Assembly: GCF_024459955.1 (NCBI RefSeq)
Contig: NZ_JANFXK010000025.1
Location: forward strand, 1-41,871
Length of the DNA stretch: 41,871 nt
From: Anaerovorax odorimutans
GTDB lineage: Bacteria; Bacillota; Clostridia; Peptostreptococcales; Anaerovoracaceae
Reading direction: 5' to 3'
Position 1 is the stretch's first letter. The number at the start of each line of letters is the position of its first letter. Under the pieces are notes generated by a model, which worked only from the letters and a program-made list of their open reading frames with translations, did no database searches and had not been told where the DNA came from. A program made the translations under genes and the position numbers. This document shows, one piece after another, positions 32,872 to 41,030 of the stretch.

Positions 32872-33930
32872 ATGGATCTGAAACGAATATTTGTAAAAGA
32901 CGCCTGTCCTACGAAGGTAGGAGGACAGGCCGTCTTAGACGGGATTATGATGAAAGGGGAGGATCGGACCGCAGTGGCTGTCCGTTTTCCCAATAAAGAT
33001 ATACACATAAAGACGGAGAAATTAAAGAAACCGGCCAAGTGGATGAAAATTCCCATCATCCGCGGCGTCGGTGTTTTCGTGTCCTCGCTGGTTACAGGAA
33101 CCAGGACCCTGATGTATTCGGCTGAGGTGCTGGAAAGCTATGATGGACCGGATGCGGTCGAATACGAAGACGACAAGCTGAGCCTCTGGCTGGAAAAAAG
33201 GTTTGGCGAAAAGGGCGCCTGGAATGTGATGCTCTACGCTTCCGTGGTGATCGCTCTGCTTTTGACGGTGGGCATCTTCATCATTATGCCTACGGCCGCC
33301 GTCAACTGGCTGGGCCATTTCACCTCCAGCGGCGTAGTGCTCAACCTGGTAGAGGGCGTACTGCGTATTATGCTGTTTATCATCTATGTTCTGGCTATCT
33401 CTAAAATGCCGGATATTCAGAACGTATTCCGATACCACGGAGCTGAGCACAAGTGCATCCACTGCTTTGAAAATGGGCTGGAACTGACCCCGGATAACTG
33501 CCAGGGTTTTTATACCCTGCATCCCAGATGCGGAACCAGCTTTCTTATGTTCGTAATGGTAATCAGCCTGGTGCTGTTTTCTCTTTTAGGATGGCCCAAT
33601 CTGTTCTGGCGGATTGCCTCAAGACTGCTACTGATACCGGTCATCGCGGGACTTTCCTATGAACTGCTCAGATGGGCGGGCCGCAGCGACAACTGGCTGG
33701 TTAAGGTTCTCAGCCTGCCGGGGCTCTATCTGCAGAAGCTGACGACCGCTGAGCCGGATAAGGAACAGCTGGAAGTGGCGATCGCGGCTATGAAGGCGGT
33801 AATGGTAGATCCGGACACGCCTTGTTATGAGGGACTGTGCGATAAGGACGGGAAGCCTCTGGCAAAAGAGGAACCGGAGACACAAGAAAATTCAGAGAAA
33901 GAGAAGAAGGACGACGACACATGCTTGTAA
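32872..33930 (+). CDS. DUF1385 family membrane protein
   Basis: Protein of 352 residues of the DUF1385 family, function unknown, often found between rho/rpmE and prmC/prfA in Firmicutes. N-terminal signature: VGGQAVLDGIMMKGEDRTAVAVR. Membrane segments lie around residues 118-145 (NVMLYASVVIALLLTVGIFIIMP), 160-182 and 220-265. The conserved core between them reads FRYHGAEHKCIHCFENGLELT and LHPRCGTSFLMFVMVIS, whose Cys and His residues could bind a metal (inference). The C-terminal tail is short and highly charged. GAGGGG lies 5 bases before the ATG, only 2 bases after the rho stop, and the end overlaps prmC by 10 bases, so the three genes are translated from one message. Confidence 0.9.
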   Translation: MDLKRIFVKDACPTKVGGQAVLDGIMMKGEDRTAVAVRFPNKDIHIKTEKLKKPAKWMKIPIIRGVGVFVSSLVTGTRTLMYSAEVLESYDGPDAVEYEDDKLSLWLEKRFGEKGAWNVMLYASVVIALLLTVGIFIIMPTAAVNWLGHFTSSGVVLNLVEGVLRIMLFIIYVLAISKMPDIQNVFRYHGAEHKCIHCFENGLELTPDNCQGFYTLHPRCGTSFLMFVMVISLVLFSLLGWPNLFWRIASRLLLIPVIAGLSYELLRWAGRSDNWLVKVLSLPGLYLQKLTTAEPDKEQLEVAIAAMKAVMVDPDTPCYEGLCDKDGKPLAKEEPETQENSEKEKKDDDTCL

Positions 33931-34787
33931 GAGAAATGATAAAGGCGGGGGAGATCAGGCTCATTGAGGCCCACTGTATGGACCCCTGGCTGGACGCGGA
34001 GCTCTTATATTATTATTTGACCGGAAAGGACCGGGTGGACCTTTTTCTGGCAGCCAACCAGCCTGTGGATAAGGAGCTGCAGCGTAGATATTTCGATCTC
34101 ATCAGCCAGCGGGAAAAACGGATTCCCCTGCAGCATATCACGGGTTCGCAGGAATTCATGGGACTGACCTTTCAGGTAAACCCCGACGTGCTGATTCCTC
34201 GTCAGGATACGGAGATTCTGGTGGAAGAAGCAGCGAAGATCATCCGGGGAGACAATCCCCGCATACGGCAGAAAAGAGGCTGGAAGGTACTGGATCTGTG
34301 CTGCGGCAGCGGAGCCATCGGAATATCTCTGGCAAGGGTCTGTGAGAATATAAAGGTGACGGCCAGCGATTACAGTGAGGCAGCGCTGGAGACCGCGAAG
34401 CTGAACGCGGAGAAAAACCGCGTCAAGATCAAATTTTTTCAGGGAGATCTCTACCAGGCGGTGAGAAAGAAACGCTTTGACATGATCGTTTCCAATCCGC
34501 CCTACATCCGTACCCATATGATTCCCATTCTGCAGGATGAGGTGAAATCCTTTGAACCGCTTATGGCCCTCGACGGCGGGGAGGACGGCCTGGATTTTTA
34601 CAGAAAGATTATCGCGGACGCGCCGGCGTATCTGCGCAAGAATGGCGTTCTGGTCCTGGAGATCGGCCACGATCAGGCGCAGGATGTGACCGCGCTGATT
34701 AAAGAGACGAAAAAATTTACCAAGGTCAATGTGGTTAAGGATCTGGCCGGACATGATCGGGTTATATATACAGCAACATTGTACTGA
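33921..34787 (+). CDS. prmC: Peptide chain release factor N5-glutamine methyltransferase
   Basis: PrmC (HemK) of 288 residues methylates the Gln of the GGQ motif in release factors 1 and 2. The N-terminal helical domain (residues 1-75) recognises the factor. The SAM site is KVLDLCCGSGAIGISLA near 122-138, and the catalytic NPPY is at 192-195 in VSNPPYIRT; IPRQDTEILVEEA is another family block. Its natural partner prfA usually follows in Firmicutes but here hydE comes next. The start overlaps the DUF1385 gene by 10 bases, with AAGGACGAC as a modest ribosome site, typical of coupled translation. Confidence 0.95.
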   Translation: MLVREMIKAGEIRLIEAHCMDPWLDAELLYYYLTGKDRVDLFLAANQPVDKELQRRYFDLISQREKRIPLQHITGSQEFMGLTFQVNPDVLIPRQDTEILVEEAAKIIRGDNPRIRQKRGWKVLDLCCGSGAIGISLARVCENIKVTASDYSEAALETAKLNAEKNRVKIKFFQGDLYQAVRKKRFDMIVSNPPYIRTHMIPILQDEVKSFEPLMALDGGEDGLDFYRKIIADAPAYLRKNGVLVLEIGHDQAQDVTALIKETKKFTKVNVVKDLAGHDRVIYTATLY

Positions 34788-34824
34788 AAATTCAGTGGTT
34801 GGATTTCCATTTTTGTGGTAAAAT

Positions 34825-34830
34825 TATACT
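34825..34830 (+). promoter_or_regulatory. Possible -10 box for the hyd genes
   Basis: TATACT lies 38 bases after the prmC stop and about 170 before hydE. No -35 box is found at good spacing (TTGGAT is 20 bases away), so a separate hyd promoter is only suggested. Confidence 0.3.
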
Positions 34831-34910
34831 ACACCTGAGAAAAAGGGGGATGCCCGATTTCAAAGGAAACAGAAAAGTAAATCGTACTGAACCAGAAAGA
34901 AGGGATTCTT

Positions 34911-35039
34911 ATGGAAAGGCGGTGGCATACGAAATATGTGAACGATCTCTGTATGGCATGGCCGATGCAGAGATTTTTTGATTTGAATGGAGTAAATTAT
35001 GGAAAAGAAAGAGCTGGCTCAGCTGCTGGCCCTGGATGA
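34911..35039 (+). CDS. Possible 42-residue small protein overlapping the hydE start
   Basis: ATG 34911 is preceded by AGAAGGGA at good spacing and opens a 42-codon frame that begins MERRWHTKYVNDLCMAWPMQ, rich in Trp, Arg and Met. It runs 41 bases into hydE in another frame. The site is stronger than chance would usually give and the overlap could couple hydE translation. No homologue is known to me. Confidence 0.35.
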   Translation: MERRWHTKYVNDLCMAWPMQRFFDLNGVNYGKERAGSAAGPG

Positions 35040-35952
35040 TTTCAGCCCGGTCTATGAAAAGGCCGATGCTGTGAGACGGGAAAACGTGGGCGATGAGGTA
35101 CACATCAGAGCGATCATAGAGTTTTCCAATATCTGTGGCAGAAAATGCAGATACTGCGGCCTCAACAGCACCAACAAAAGCGTTATTCGCTATCGAATGT
35201 CCCCGGAGGAGATTCTGGATACGGCCAGGCAGGCTATAGATGCGGGATACAGAACCATCGTTCTCCAGTCCGGCGAGGACCCGTGCTTTCACAAGGAGAG
35301 CCTGGGGCAGGTAGTGAAGGAAATTAAAAAAGCGGGCGCTGCCGTGACTCTCAGCTGCGGCGAGCTTACCTTTGAGGAACTGGAATATCTTCGGGACTGC
35401 GGCGCGGATCGTTACCTGCTCAAGCACGAGACGGCGGATCCTGAGCTGTATAAGCAGCTGCATCCCTGCGGCACTCTCGAGGAGCGGGTGACCTGCCTGG
35501 AAAATATCTATCGCCTGGGCTATGAAACAGGCAGCGGATTTATGATCGGTCTTCCCGGCCAGACCCTGGAAACCATTGCCGACGATCTGCTGCTGCTGCA
35601 AAAGCTGCACTGCGCCATGGCGGGAATCGGTCCTTTTATTCCCCATCCGGATACCCCGCTGGGAAAGGAAAAGGAAGGCAGCCCGGAGCTGACCAAACGG
35701 GCCGTTGCTCTGGCAAGGCTGCTGCTGCCCAAGGCCAATCTTCCGGTGACAACCTCTCTGGGAGTCATCAATCAGAAGGAAAAAGAAAACGCTTTCGCCT
35801 GCGGCGCCAATGTTATTATGAAAAAGGTAACGCCGGACCCATACAAAGAGGCATATGAAATCTATCCGGCAAAGCTGGAAAAGACGGATATTAAAAAAGA
35901 CAGAAAACTACTAGAGGAACAGATCAGAGGGCTGGGAAGAATCCCCCTCTAA
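34999..35952 (+). CDS. hydE: [FeFe]-hydrogenase maturase HydE (radical SAM)
   Basis: Radical SAM enzyme of 317 residues that helps build the dithiomethylamine-bridged diiron unit of [FeFe] hydrogenase. The [4Fe-4S] motif is Cys46-x3-Cys50-x2-Cys53 in NICGRKCRYCGL. Family blocks GDEVHIRAIIEFSN, TIVLQSGEDP, ADRYLLKHETADPELYKQLHP and GIGPFIPHPDTPL agree closely with Thermotoga HydE. It is about 30 residues shorter: the C-terminus stops at IRGLGRIPL and lacks the cysteines of the second, non-essential cluster; the N-terminus is also slightly short. An in-frame TAA 6 bases before the ATG and GGAG 6 bases upstream fix the start. hydG follows after 19 bases. Confidence 0.94.
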   Translation: MEKKELAQLLALDDFSPVYEKADAVRRENVGDEVHIRAIIEFSNICGRKCRYCGLNSTNKSVIRYRMSPEEILDTARQAIDAGYRTIVLQSGEDPCFHKESLGQVVKEIKKAGAAVTLSCGELTFEELEYLRDCGADRYLLKHETADPELYKQLHPCGTLEERVTCLENIYRLGYETGSGFMIGLPGQTLETIADDLLLLQKLHCAMAGIGPFIPHPDTPLGKEKEGSPELTKRAVALARLLLPKANLPVTTSLGVINQKEKENAFACGANVIMKKVTPDPYKEAYEIYPAKLEKTDIKKDRKLLEEQIRGLGRIPL

Positions 35953-35971
35953 ACAAAAGGAAGGAAGAATC

Positions 35972-37390
35972 ATGTACAACAGTAAATCCAAAATCGCGAC
36001 TGAATTTATCGACGACGCTGAGATCAAACGCACCTTAAAATATGCGGAAGAACACAAAAATGACCTGGAGGCCATGCGTCAGCTTCTCAAACGGGCGGAG
36101 GACTGCAAGGGCCTGACCTATCAGGAGGCGGCGATGCTGCTGGAGTGCGAAGACCCGCAGATTCATCAGGAAATTTTCAGCCTGGCCGAAAGAATCAAAG
36201 AGAAATTTTATGGCAACCGTATCGTTATGTTTGCGCCGCTGTACCTTTCCAACTACTGTATCAACGGATGCAAATACTGTCCGTATCATGGCCAGAATAA
36301 GCACATTCGCCGCAAAAAACTGACCCAGGAGGAAATCGTGCAGGAAGTGACGGCTCTGCAGGACATGGGGCACAAGAGATTGGCCCTGGAAACCGGCGAA
36401 GATCCCAAAATGAATCCCATTGAATACGTTTTGGAATCCATCAAAACCATCTATGGCATCAAGCACAAGAACGGGGCTATCCGCAGAGTCAACGTCAACA
36501 TTGCGGCGACCACTGTGGAAAACTACAAGAAATTGAAGGATGCGGGAATCGGTACATATATTCTTTTCCAGGAGACTTATAATAAAGAAGCTTACGAAGA
36601 TCTTCATCCGTCGGGACCAAAGAGCGACTACGCTTACCATACCGAGGCTATGGACCGGGCAATGGAGGCCGGCATCGACGATGTGGGCTGCGGCGTTCTC
36701 TTTGGACTCAATCTGTACAAATATGATTTCGTAGGAATTCTCATGCACGCCAAGCATCTGGAAGATACCTTCGGCTGCGGGCCGCATACGATCAGTGTGC
36801 CGCGGGTACGGACCGCCGATGACATTGACCCGGATGAATTCGATAATGGTGTACCGGATGAAATTTTCAAGCGTATCATCGCCCTGCTGAGAATCGCAGT
36901 TCCATATACGGGAATTATCATGTCCACAAGAGAGAGCAAGGAAATGCGTGCGGCAGCTCTGCACCTGGGAGTTTCCCAGCTCAGCGGCGGCAGCAGAACC
37001 AGCGTAGGCGGCTATGTGGAGGAGGAAGATGAAGAGGACAATTCCGCACAGTTTGAGGTCAGCGATACGAGAACCCTCAATCAGGTAGTGGATTGGCTGA
37101 TCGATGAGGGACACGTACCCAGCTTCTGTACCGCCTGCTACAGAGAAGGAAGGACGGGAGACCGCTTCATGAGTCTGGTAAAGAACGGGCAGATCGCAAA
37201 TATCTGTCAGCCTAACGCACTGATGACCTTAAAGGAATATCTGGAGGACTACGCGTCACCGGAAACCAAAGCCAAGGGTGAGGCGATCATCGCCAAGAGA
37301 CTGGAAATGATTCCCAACGAAAAAGTAAAAGAGGTTGTCAGGGAGCATCTGGGAGACATTCAGGAAGGCCGTCGGGATTTCAGACTGTAA
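35972..37390 (+). CDS. hydG: [FeFe]-hydrogenase maturase HydG (tyrosine lyase, radical SAM)
   Basis: HydG of 472 residues cleaves tyrosine to give the CO and cyanide ligands of the hydrogenase H-cluster as an iron-cysteine synthon. The N-terminal radical SAM cluster motif is Cys96-x3-Cys100-x2-Cys103 in NYCINGCKYCPYHG. The C-terminal auxiliary cluster motif Cys386-x2-Cys389-x22-Cys412 is complete (FCTACYREGRTGDRFM...NIC), which separates HydG from the related ThiH. Other blocks are LALETGEDPKMNPIEYVLESI and LGVSQLSGGSRTSVGGY. AAGGAAGGAAG precedes the ATG. It stands between hydE and hydF with short gaps, so the three form one unit. Confidence 0.96.
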   Translation: MYNSKSKIATEFIDDAEIKRTLKYAEEHKNDLEAMRQLLKRAEDCKGLTYQEAAMLLECEDPQIHQEIFSLAERIKEKFYGNRIVMFAPLYLSNYCINGCKYCPYHGQNKHIRRKKLTQEEIVQEVTALQDMGHKRLALETGEDPKMNPIEYVLESIKTIYGIKHKNGAIRRVNVNIAATTVENYKKLKDAGIGTYILFQETYNKEAYEDLHPSGPKSDYAYHTEAMDRAMEAGIDDVGCGVLFGLNLYKYDFVGILMHAKHLEDTFGCGPHTISVPRVRTADDIDPDEFDNGVPDEIFKRIIALLRIAVPYTGIIMSTRESKEMRAAALHLGVSQLSGGSRTSVGGYVEEEDEEDNSAQFEVSDTRTLNQVVDWLIDEGHVPSFCTACYREGRTGDRFMSLVKNGQIANICQPNALMTLKEYLEDYASPETKAKGEAIIAKRLEMIPNEKVKEVVREHLGDIQEGRRDFRL

Positions 37391-37407
37391 CTTTTGAGGA
37401 GGACACT

Positions 37408-38607
37408 ATGAGTTTAAATGAAACACCGAGAGCGGACCGGCTCCATGTCGGTATTTTCGGAAAGAGAAATACGGGAAAATCTTCGCTGATTAACGCCCTT
37501 ACCAATCAGAACATCTCTCTGGTATCCGATCGTCCGGGAACTACCACAGACCCGGTGTTTAAATCGATGGAGCTGCATCCCATAGGACCCGTTGTTTTCA
37601 TCGATACGGCGGGATTTGACGATGACGACGGAGAGCTTGGAGCTCTGCGGGTGGAAAAAACCGCCGAGGTGATGGATAAGACCGATGTAGCCATTGTAAT
37701 TTTTGAGGATGAAGACTTCACAAAGGAAAAAAGATGGATTCAGAAACTGGAGGCGGCGGGCATTCCGGTGATTCCGGTCATTGGTAAGTCCGATGAAATC
37801 TATGGGGAGAGCCTGCTGGCAAAAGCGATAGAAGAGGAGTTGGGGATTGAGCCTATTCTGGTCAGCGCGCTGCGAAGAGAGGGCATGGAAGATATCAAGC
37901 AGGCCATTGAAAAGGCCGTACCGGAGGACTTCAAGCGGAAACGCATTCTGGGCAATATGGTAAAGCACGGCGAACTGGTCATGCTGGTTATGCCTCAGGA
38001 TATTCAGGCGCCAAAGGGCAGGTTGATTCTGCCGCAGGTACAGACCATCCGCGAACTTCTGGATAATAAATGCACGACCGTATGCACCACTGCCGACGGG
38101 TTCGTTCGAAGCCTCAAAGCTTTGGCGAAGGCTCCGGGACTGATCATCACAGACTCTCAATGCTTTAAAGAGGTTTATGAGCACAAGCCGAAAGAAAGCC
38201 GGCTGACCTCCTTTTCCGTTCTCTTTGCCGCATATAAAGGGGATATCGGCGTTTTTACCAAAGGAGCGGATGCCATCGACCAACTGACTGCCGATTCAAA
38301 GGTTTTGATTGCGGAAGCCTGTACCCACGCGCCGCTGGAAGAAGACATCGGGCGGGAGAAAATTCCCCGGATGCTGAGAAAGCGTTTTGGGGAAGATCTG
38401 CAGGTTAATGTTGTAGCGGGATCGGAATTCCCTGATGACTTGAGCGACTACGATCTGATTATACATTGCGGTGCATGCATGTTCAACAGAAGGCACGTCC
38501 TTTCCAGAATCGCGGAAGCCCAGGCGGCAGGGGTGGCCATTACCAATTACGGAATTACGATGGCCAAACTCAACGGTATTTTGGATAAAATCCGGATCCC
38601 GGAATAG
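37408..38607 (+). CDS. hydF: [FeFe]-hydrogenase maturation GTPase HydF
   Basis: HydF of 399 residues is the scaffold and carrier on which the diiron precursor is assembled. The N-terminal GTPase domain has the P-loop GKRNTGKS (18-25), switch region DRPGTTTDPV (41-50) and DTAGF (66-70), with a GKSDE base-recognition motif. A dimerisation domain follows. The C-terminal cluster domain has Cys305-x-His307 (ACTHAP) and His353-Cys354-x2-Cys357 (HCGACM), the conserved [4Fe-4S] ligands. GAGGAGG stands 6 bases before the ATG. It is the last of the maturase genes, closed by a hairpin. No hydrogenase catalytic subunit lies in this window. Confidence 0.96.
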   Translation: MSLNETPRADRLHVGIFGKRNTGKSSLINALTNQNISLVSDRPGTTTDPVFKSMELHPIGPVVFIDTAGFDDDDGELGALRVEKTAEVMDKTDVAIVIFEDEDFTKEKRWIQKLEAAGIPVIPVIGKSDEIYGESLLAKAIEEELGIEPILVSALRREGMEDIKQAIEKAVPEDFKRKRILGNMVKHGELVMLVMPQDIQAPKGRLILPQVQTIRELLDNKCTTVCTTADGFVRSLKALAKAPGLIITDSQCFKEVYEHKPKESRLTSFSVLFAAYKGDIGVFTKGADAIDQLTADSKVLIAEACTHAPLEEDIGREKIPRMLRKRFGEDLQVNVVAGSEFPDDLSDYDLIIHCGACMFNRRHVLSRIAEAQAAGVAITNYGITMAKLNGILDKIRIPE

Positions 38608-38641
38608 ACCGCTGCGTTATCGTACATAATATCTATAAATT

Positions 38642-38672
38642 ACATGGGCAAATATGTTTTATTTGCCCATGT
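38642..38672 (+). terminator. Terminator after hydF
   Basis: A perfect 12-base-pair stem (38642-38653 with 38661-38672) with a 7-base loop, followed by TGTGTTAT rather than a pure T run. It ends 3 bases before the next promoter element. Confidence 0.75.
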
Positions 38673-38674
38673 TG

Positions 38675-38683
38675 TGTTATAAT
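38675..38683 (+). promoter_or_regulatory. Extended -10 promoter for ktrB
   Basis: TGT then TATAAT (38678-38683) makes an extended -10 element 47 bases before ktrB. No -35 box is seen at normal distance, which is usual for extended -10 promoters; that position lies in the preceding hairpin loop. Confidence 0.55.
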
Positions 38684-38729
38684 GATCCCGGCTGTTACGA
38701 GAACCAGACATTAAGGAGATTTACCGGAA

Positions 38730-40025
38730 ATGAAATCGAAAAGACTAAAACCCAGGAGGATGGTTGTTCTTGGGTTTTTAAGCATTATATTATTGGGAAC
38801 CGTCCTTCTCATGCTGCCCATATCCGCCGCCGCAGGGAAAAGCGTTTCCTTTGTGGACAGTTTGTTTACTTCCACAAGCGCAGTATGCGTTACAGGGCTT
38901 GTGAGCGTGGACGCGGGGACCACTTTCTCTTTCTTCGGACAAGTTGTGCTGGCGGCGCTGATACAGATTGGCGGTCTGGGCATTACTTCCATAGGTGTGA
39001 TCGTCATACTGACGGCGGGCGGCCGATTCGGTATCGGAAAACAACGGCTGATTAAGGAGTCGCTGAACCTGTCCTCAGGAAAGGGTCTTACAGCTGTCGT
39101 AAGAGCGGTTTTGTACGTGACTGTGGCTTTTGAGCTTGTAGGCGCTGCCGCCAGCTATCTGTCTTTTTCGCAGGATTTTGCCCGTACAGACGCAATAGGG
39201 ATTAGCCTTTTCCATTCCATTGCAGCCTTTAACAATGCGGGGTTTGATATATTGGGTGATTTTCAGAGTCTGATCAATTACAGTTCAGACGTGTGGCTCT
39301 GCCTGGTAACAAGCGGTTTGATCATTTTCGGCGGCCTGGGATTCTTTGTTATCAGTGAGATGGCTTCCGGGAAGTCACCGAGGCGGTGGTCGCTTCATAC
39401 GAAAGTCGTTATCGCCACTACTTTTTTCCTATTACTGGGCGGAACGCTTCTGCTCAAATGTACGGAAGGCAGTTCCTTTACCTGGCTGGATGCCTTTTTT
39501 CAGAGTGTTTCTGCCAGAACCGCCGGATTTGCCAGTGTGGATATTGGCGCCGTGAGCAAATCGGGGCTGCTGGTCCTGATGGTGCTCATGTTTATCGGGG
39601 CATCGCCGGGCTCCACGGGAGGGGGCGTCAAAACCACGACGTTTTTTGTCCTCTGCCGGAAAGCCAACAGCGTTATCTTTAACAGGCATTGCACGGCGTT
39701 CAGAAGAAAGCTGCCGGAAACGGTTGTGACCAAGGCTTTTACGGTTTTCACCATGGCGGTCAGCGTGATTATACTCAGTACGTTTCTGGTGTCCATGCTC
39801 GAGCCGGAATTTACCTTTCAGCAGATATTTTTCGAGATAATCAGCGGGTATGCGACAACGGGACTGTCCACGGGAATTACGCCTTCTCTGTGCGCGGCGA
39901 GCAAGATTATTATTTCCGTTACCATGTTTGTAGGAAGATTGGGGCCTTTGACGATCGCTACGATCTGGCTCAATCGGGATGTTCCGGCGGTCACATATTC
40001 GGAAGAAGATGTGACTATAGGATAG
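38730..40025 (+). CDS. ktrB: Potassium uptake channel subunit KtrB (Trk/Ktr family)
   Basis: Membrane protein of 431 residues with four repeats of the membrane-pore-membrane unit. The four selectivity-filter loops are visible in order: AVCVTGLVSVD (near 50-60), AAFNNAGFDILG (near 165-176), ARTAGFASVD (near 262-271) and YATTGLSTGI (near 370-380), each with its key glycine. IGASPGSTGGGVKTTTF marks the flexible segment of the third repeat. The length and paired rck gene suit KtrB rather than the longer TrkH. AAGGAG lies 11 bases before the ATG. ktrA follows after 10 bases; together they import potassium, probably with sodium or ATP-dependent gating. Confidence 0.9.
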   Translation: MKSKRLKPRRMVVLGFLSIILLGTVLLMLPISAAAGKSVSFVDSLFTSTSAVCVTGLVSVDAGTTFSFFGQVVLAALIQIGGLGITSIGVIVILTAGGRFGIGKQRLIKESLNLSSGKGLTAVVRAVLYVTVAFELVGAAASYLSFSQDFARTDAIGISLFHSIAAFNNAGFDILGDFQSLINYSSDVWLCLVTSGLIIFGGLGFFVISEMASGKSPRRWSLHTKVVIATTFFLLLGGTLLLKCTEGSSFTWLDAFFQSVSARTAGFASVDIGAVSKSGLLVLMVLMFIGASPGSTGGGVKTTTFFVLCRKANSVIFNRHCTAFRRKLPETVVTKAFTVFTMAVSVIILSTFLVSMLEPEFTFQQIFFEIISGYATTGLSTGITPSLCAASKIIISVTMFVGRLGPLTIATIWLNRDVPAVTYSEEDVTIG

Positions 40026-40035
40026 GGAGGTTTGT

Positions 40036-40710
40036 ATGAAAGAAGGAAGAAGATCGGGATTTGGGATCATAGGGCTGGGCCGTTTCGGTCTGGCGCTGGC
40101 AAAAACTCTGGCGGAGTCGGGAGCAGAGGTGATCGCCATTGACGGGGATGAGAACAAGCTGAGGCTGGTCCGCAATCATGTGCAGGATGCTTTCCGGATG
40201 GGCAAGCTGACGAAGGACGCGCTGGAGGAAACGGGGATCGGCGAATGTGAAACGGTTGTCGTATGTATTGGTGAGAAAGTGGACGTGAGCCTTCTAACCA
40301 CTCTCAATGTGCTTAATCTGGGGGTGCCCAGAGTTATCGCCAAGGCGGACAGCATTGAACACGGCATCATTCTGGAAAGAATCGGAGCCGAGGTCGTTCA
40401 TCCCGAAATGGAGACTGCCACCCGCCTGGCTGCCGTTCTGCTGGGATCAAAGGCGCTGGACATGATGAGGCTCAACGACGATTATGTGGTATCGGAGATC
40501 AAAGTCGATAAACGTCTCCACGGCAAAACAATCCACGATCTGCATTTGGATAAATACGACCTGAAACTGATCGCTCTGGAAAAGGAGCCCAACATAACGC
40601 TGCCGGACGCCAGCCTGGATGAGGTGCTGACAGAGGACGACGCTATTTTAGTCATAGGGAAATTTGCCGATGCCGACCGCTTTGAGCGAAAGGTAATGAA
40701 CCGGGGTTAA
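40036..40710 (+). CDS. ktrA: Potassium uptake regulatory subunit KtrA (RCK)
   Basis: Cytoplasmic ring-forming gating subunit of 224 residues. The N-terminal RCK domain has the Rossmann loop FGIIGLGRFGLALAKTLAESG with Asp at the end of the second strand (VIAIDGDENK), so it binds ATP/ADP or NAD(H). The middle part AKADSIEHGIILERIGAEVVHPEMETATRLAAVLLG is the family hinge, and the C-terminal RCK_C domain runs from about 140. A single RCK pair, not the double copy of TrkA, supports KtrA. AGGGAGG stands 8 bases before the ATG. It ends just before a GC-rich hairpin and a repeat tract. Confidence 0.92.
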   Translation: MKEGRRSGFGIIGLGRFGLALAKTLAESGAEVIAIDGDENKLRLVRNHVQDAFRMGKLTKDALEETGIGECETVVVCIGEKVDVSLLTTLNVLNLGVPRVIAKADSIEHGIILERIGAEVVHPEMETATRLAAVLLGSKALDMMRLNDDYVVSEIKVDKRLHGKTIHDLHLDKYDLKLIALEKEPNITLPDASLDEVLTEDDAILVIGKFADADRFERKVMNRG

Positions 40711-40720
40711 GTCTTTTGTG

Positions 40721-40748
40721 CCGGGGCCCGCAGGCCCGCGGGCCCCGG
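40721..40748. repeat. Very GC-rich perfect hairpin after ktrA
   Basis: CCGGGGCCCGC and GCGGGCCCCGG pair over 11 bases around an AGGCCC loop. No T run follows (GCGGGCGGGCGG comes next), so it is not a standard terminator, though it could still pause polymerase or protect the ktrA mRNA end. Confidence 0.7.
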
Positions 40749-40773
40749 GCGGGCGGGCGGCGTAGGCGGCGCG

Positions 40774-40896
40774 GCCGGTTTGATGGGCAAGCAGCTGGCT
40801 TGGCGGATAAGCGGCTGGTTTGGTGAGCAAGTCAGCCCGTTTGGCGGGGAGATCGGCCGGCTTGATGAGCAGGCGCCCGGCTTGGCGCGCAGTCAG
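40774..40896. repeat. Six-unit degenerate tandem repeat, 20-21 base period
   Basis: Units built on GGCYGGYTTGRTGRGCAAGC recur with their TTG at 40780, 40800, 40820, 40841, 40862 and 40882, spacings of 20, 20, 21, 21 and 20 bases. The copies differ at several positions each. On the minus strand this gives a 7-residue protein periodicity, but no ribosome site goes with that frame. Two helical turns per unit would put each copy on the same DNA face. Confidence 0.7.
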
Positions 40897-40932
40897 CGAA
40901 GGCGAATTTAAAAAAATCGGTGGTTTCGGCGG

Positions 40933-40976
40933 TTTATGTTCCAAATGGACGATTTTACGGCATAAGTGAACATAAA
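40933..40976. repeat. Inverted repeat in the ktrA-rpmE gap
   Basis: TTTATGTTC (40933-40941) and GAACATAAA (40968-40976) are perfect reverse complements 26 bases apart. It may be an RNA hairpin or protein site; AT content lowers its weight. Confidence 0.4.
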
Positions 40977-41030
40977 ATAAGCGCAGTTAAATTGTCGCTG
41001 CCACAAATTTGCTGCTATTGTAGCTAGCAT

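Noticed and set aside
34850-34981. 43-codon frame after a GGGGG run before hydE
   Set aside because: The purine run abuts the ATG with no spacing, so it is a poor ribosome site, and the competing frame at 34911 fits better.
40648-40944. 98-codon minus-strand frame with 7-residue periodicity over the repeat tract
   Set aside because: The periodicity comes from the 20-21-base DNA repeat. There is no ribosome site, the frame runs into ktrA, and spacing shifts between 20 and 21 bases would break a coding repeat.
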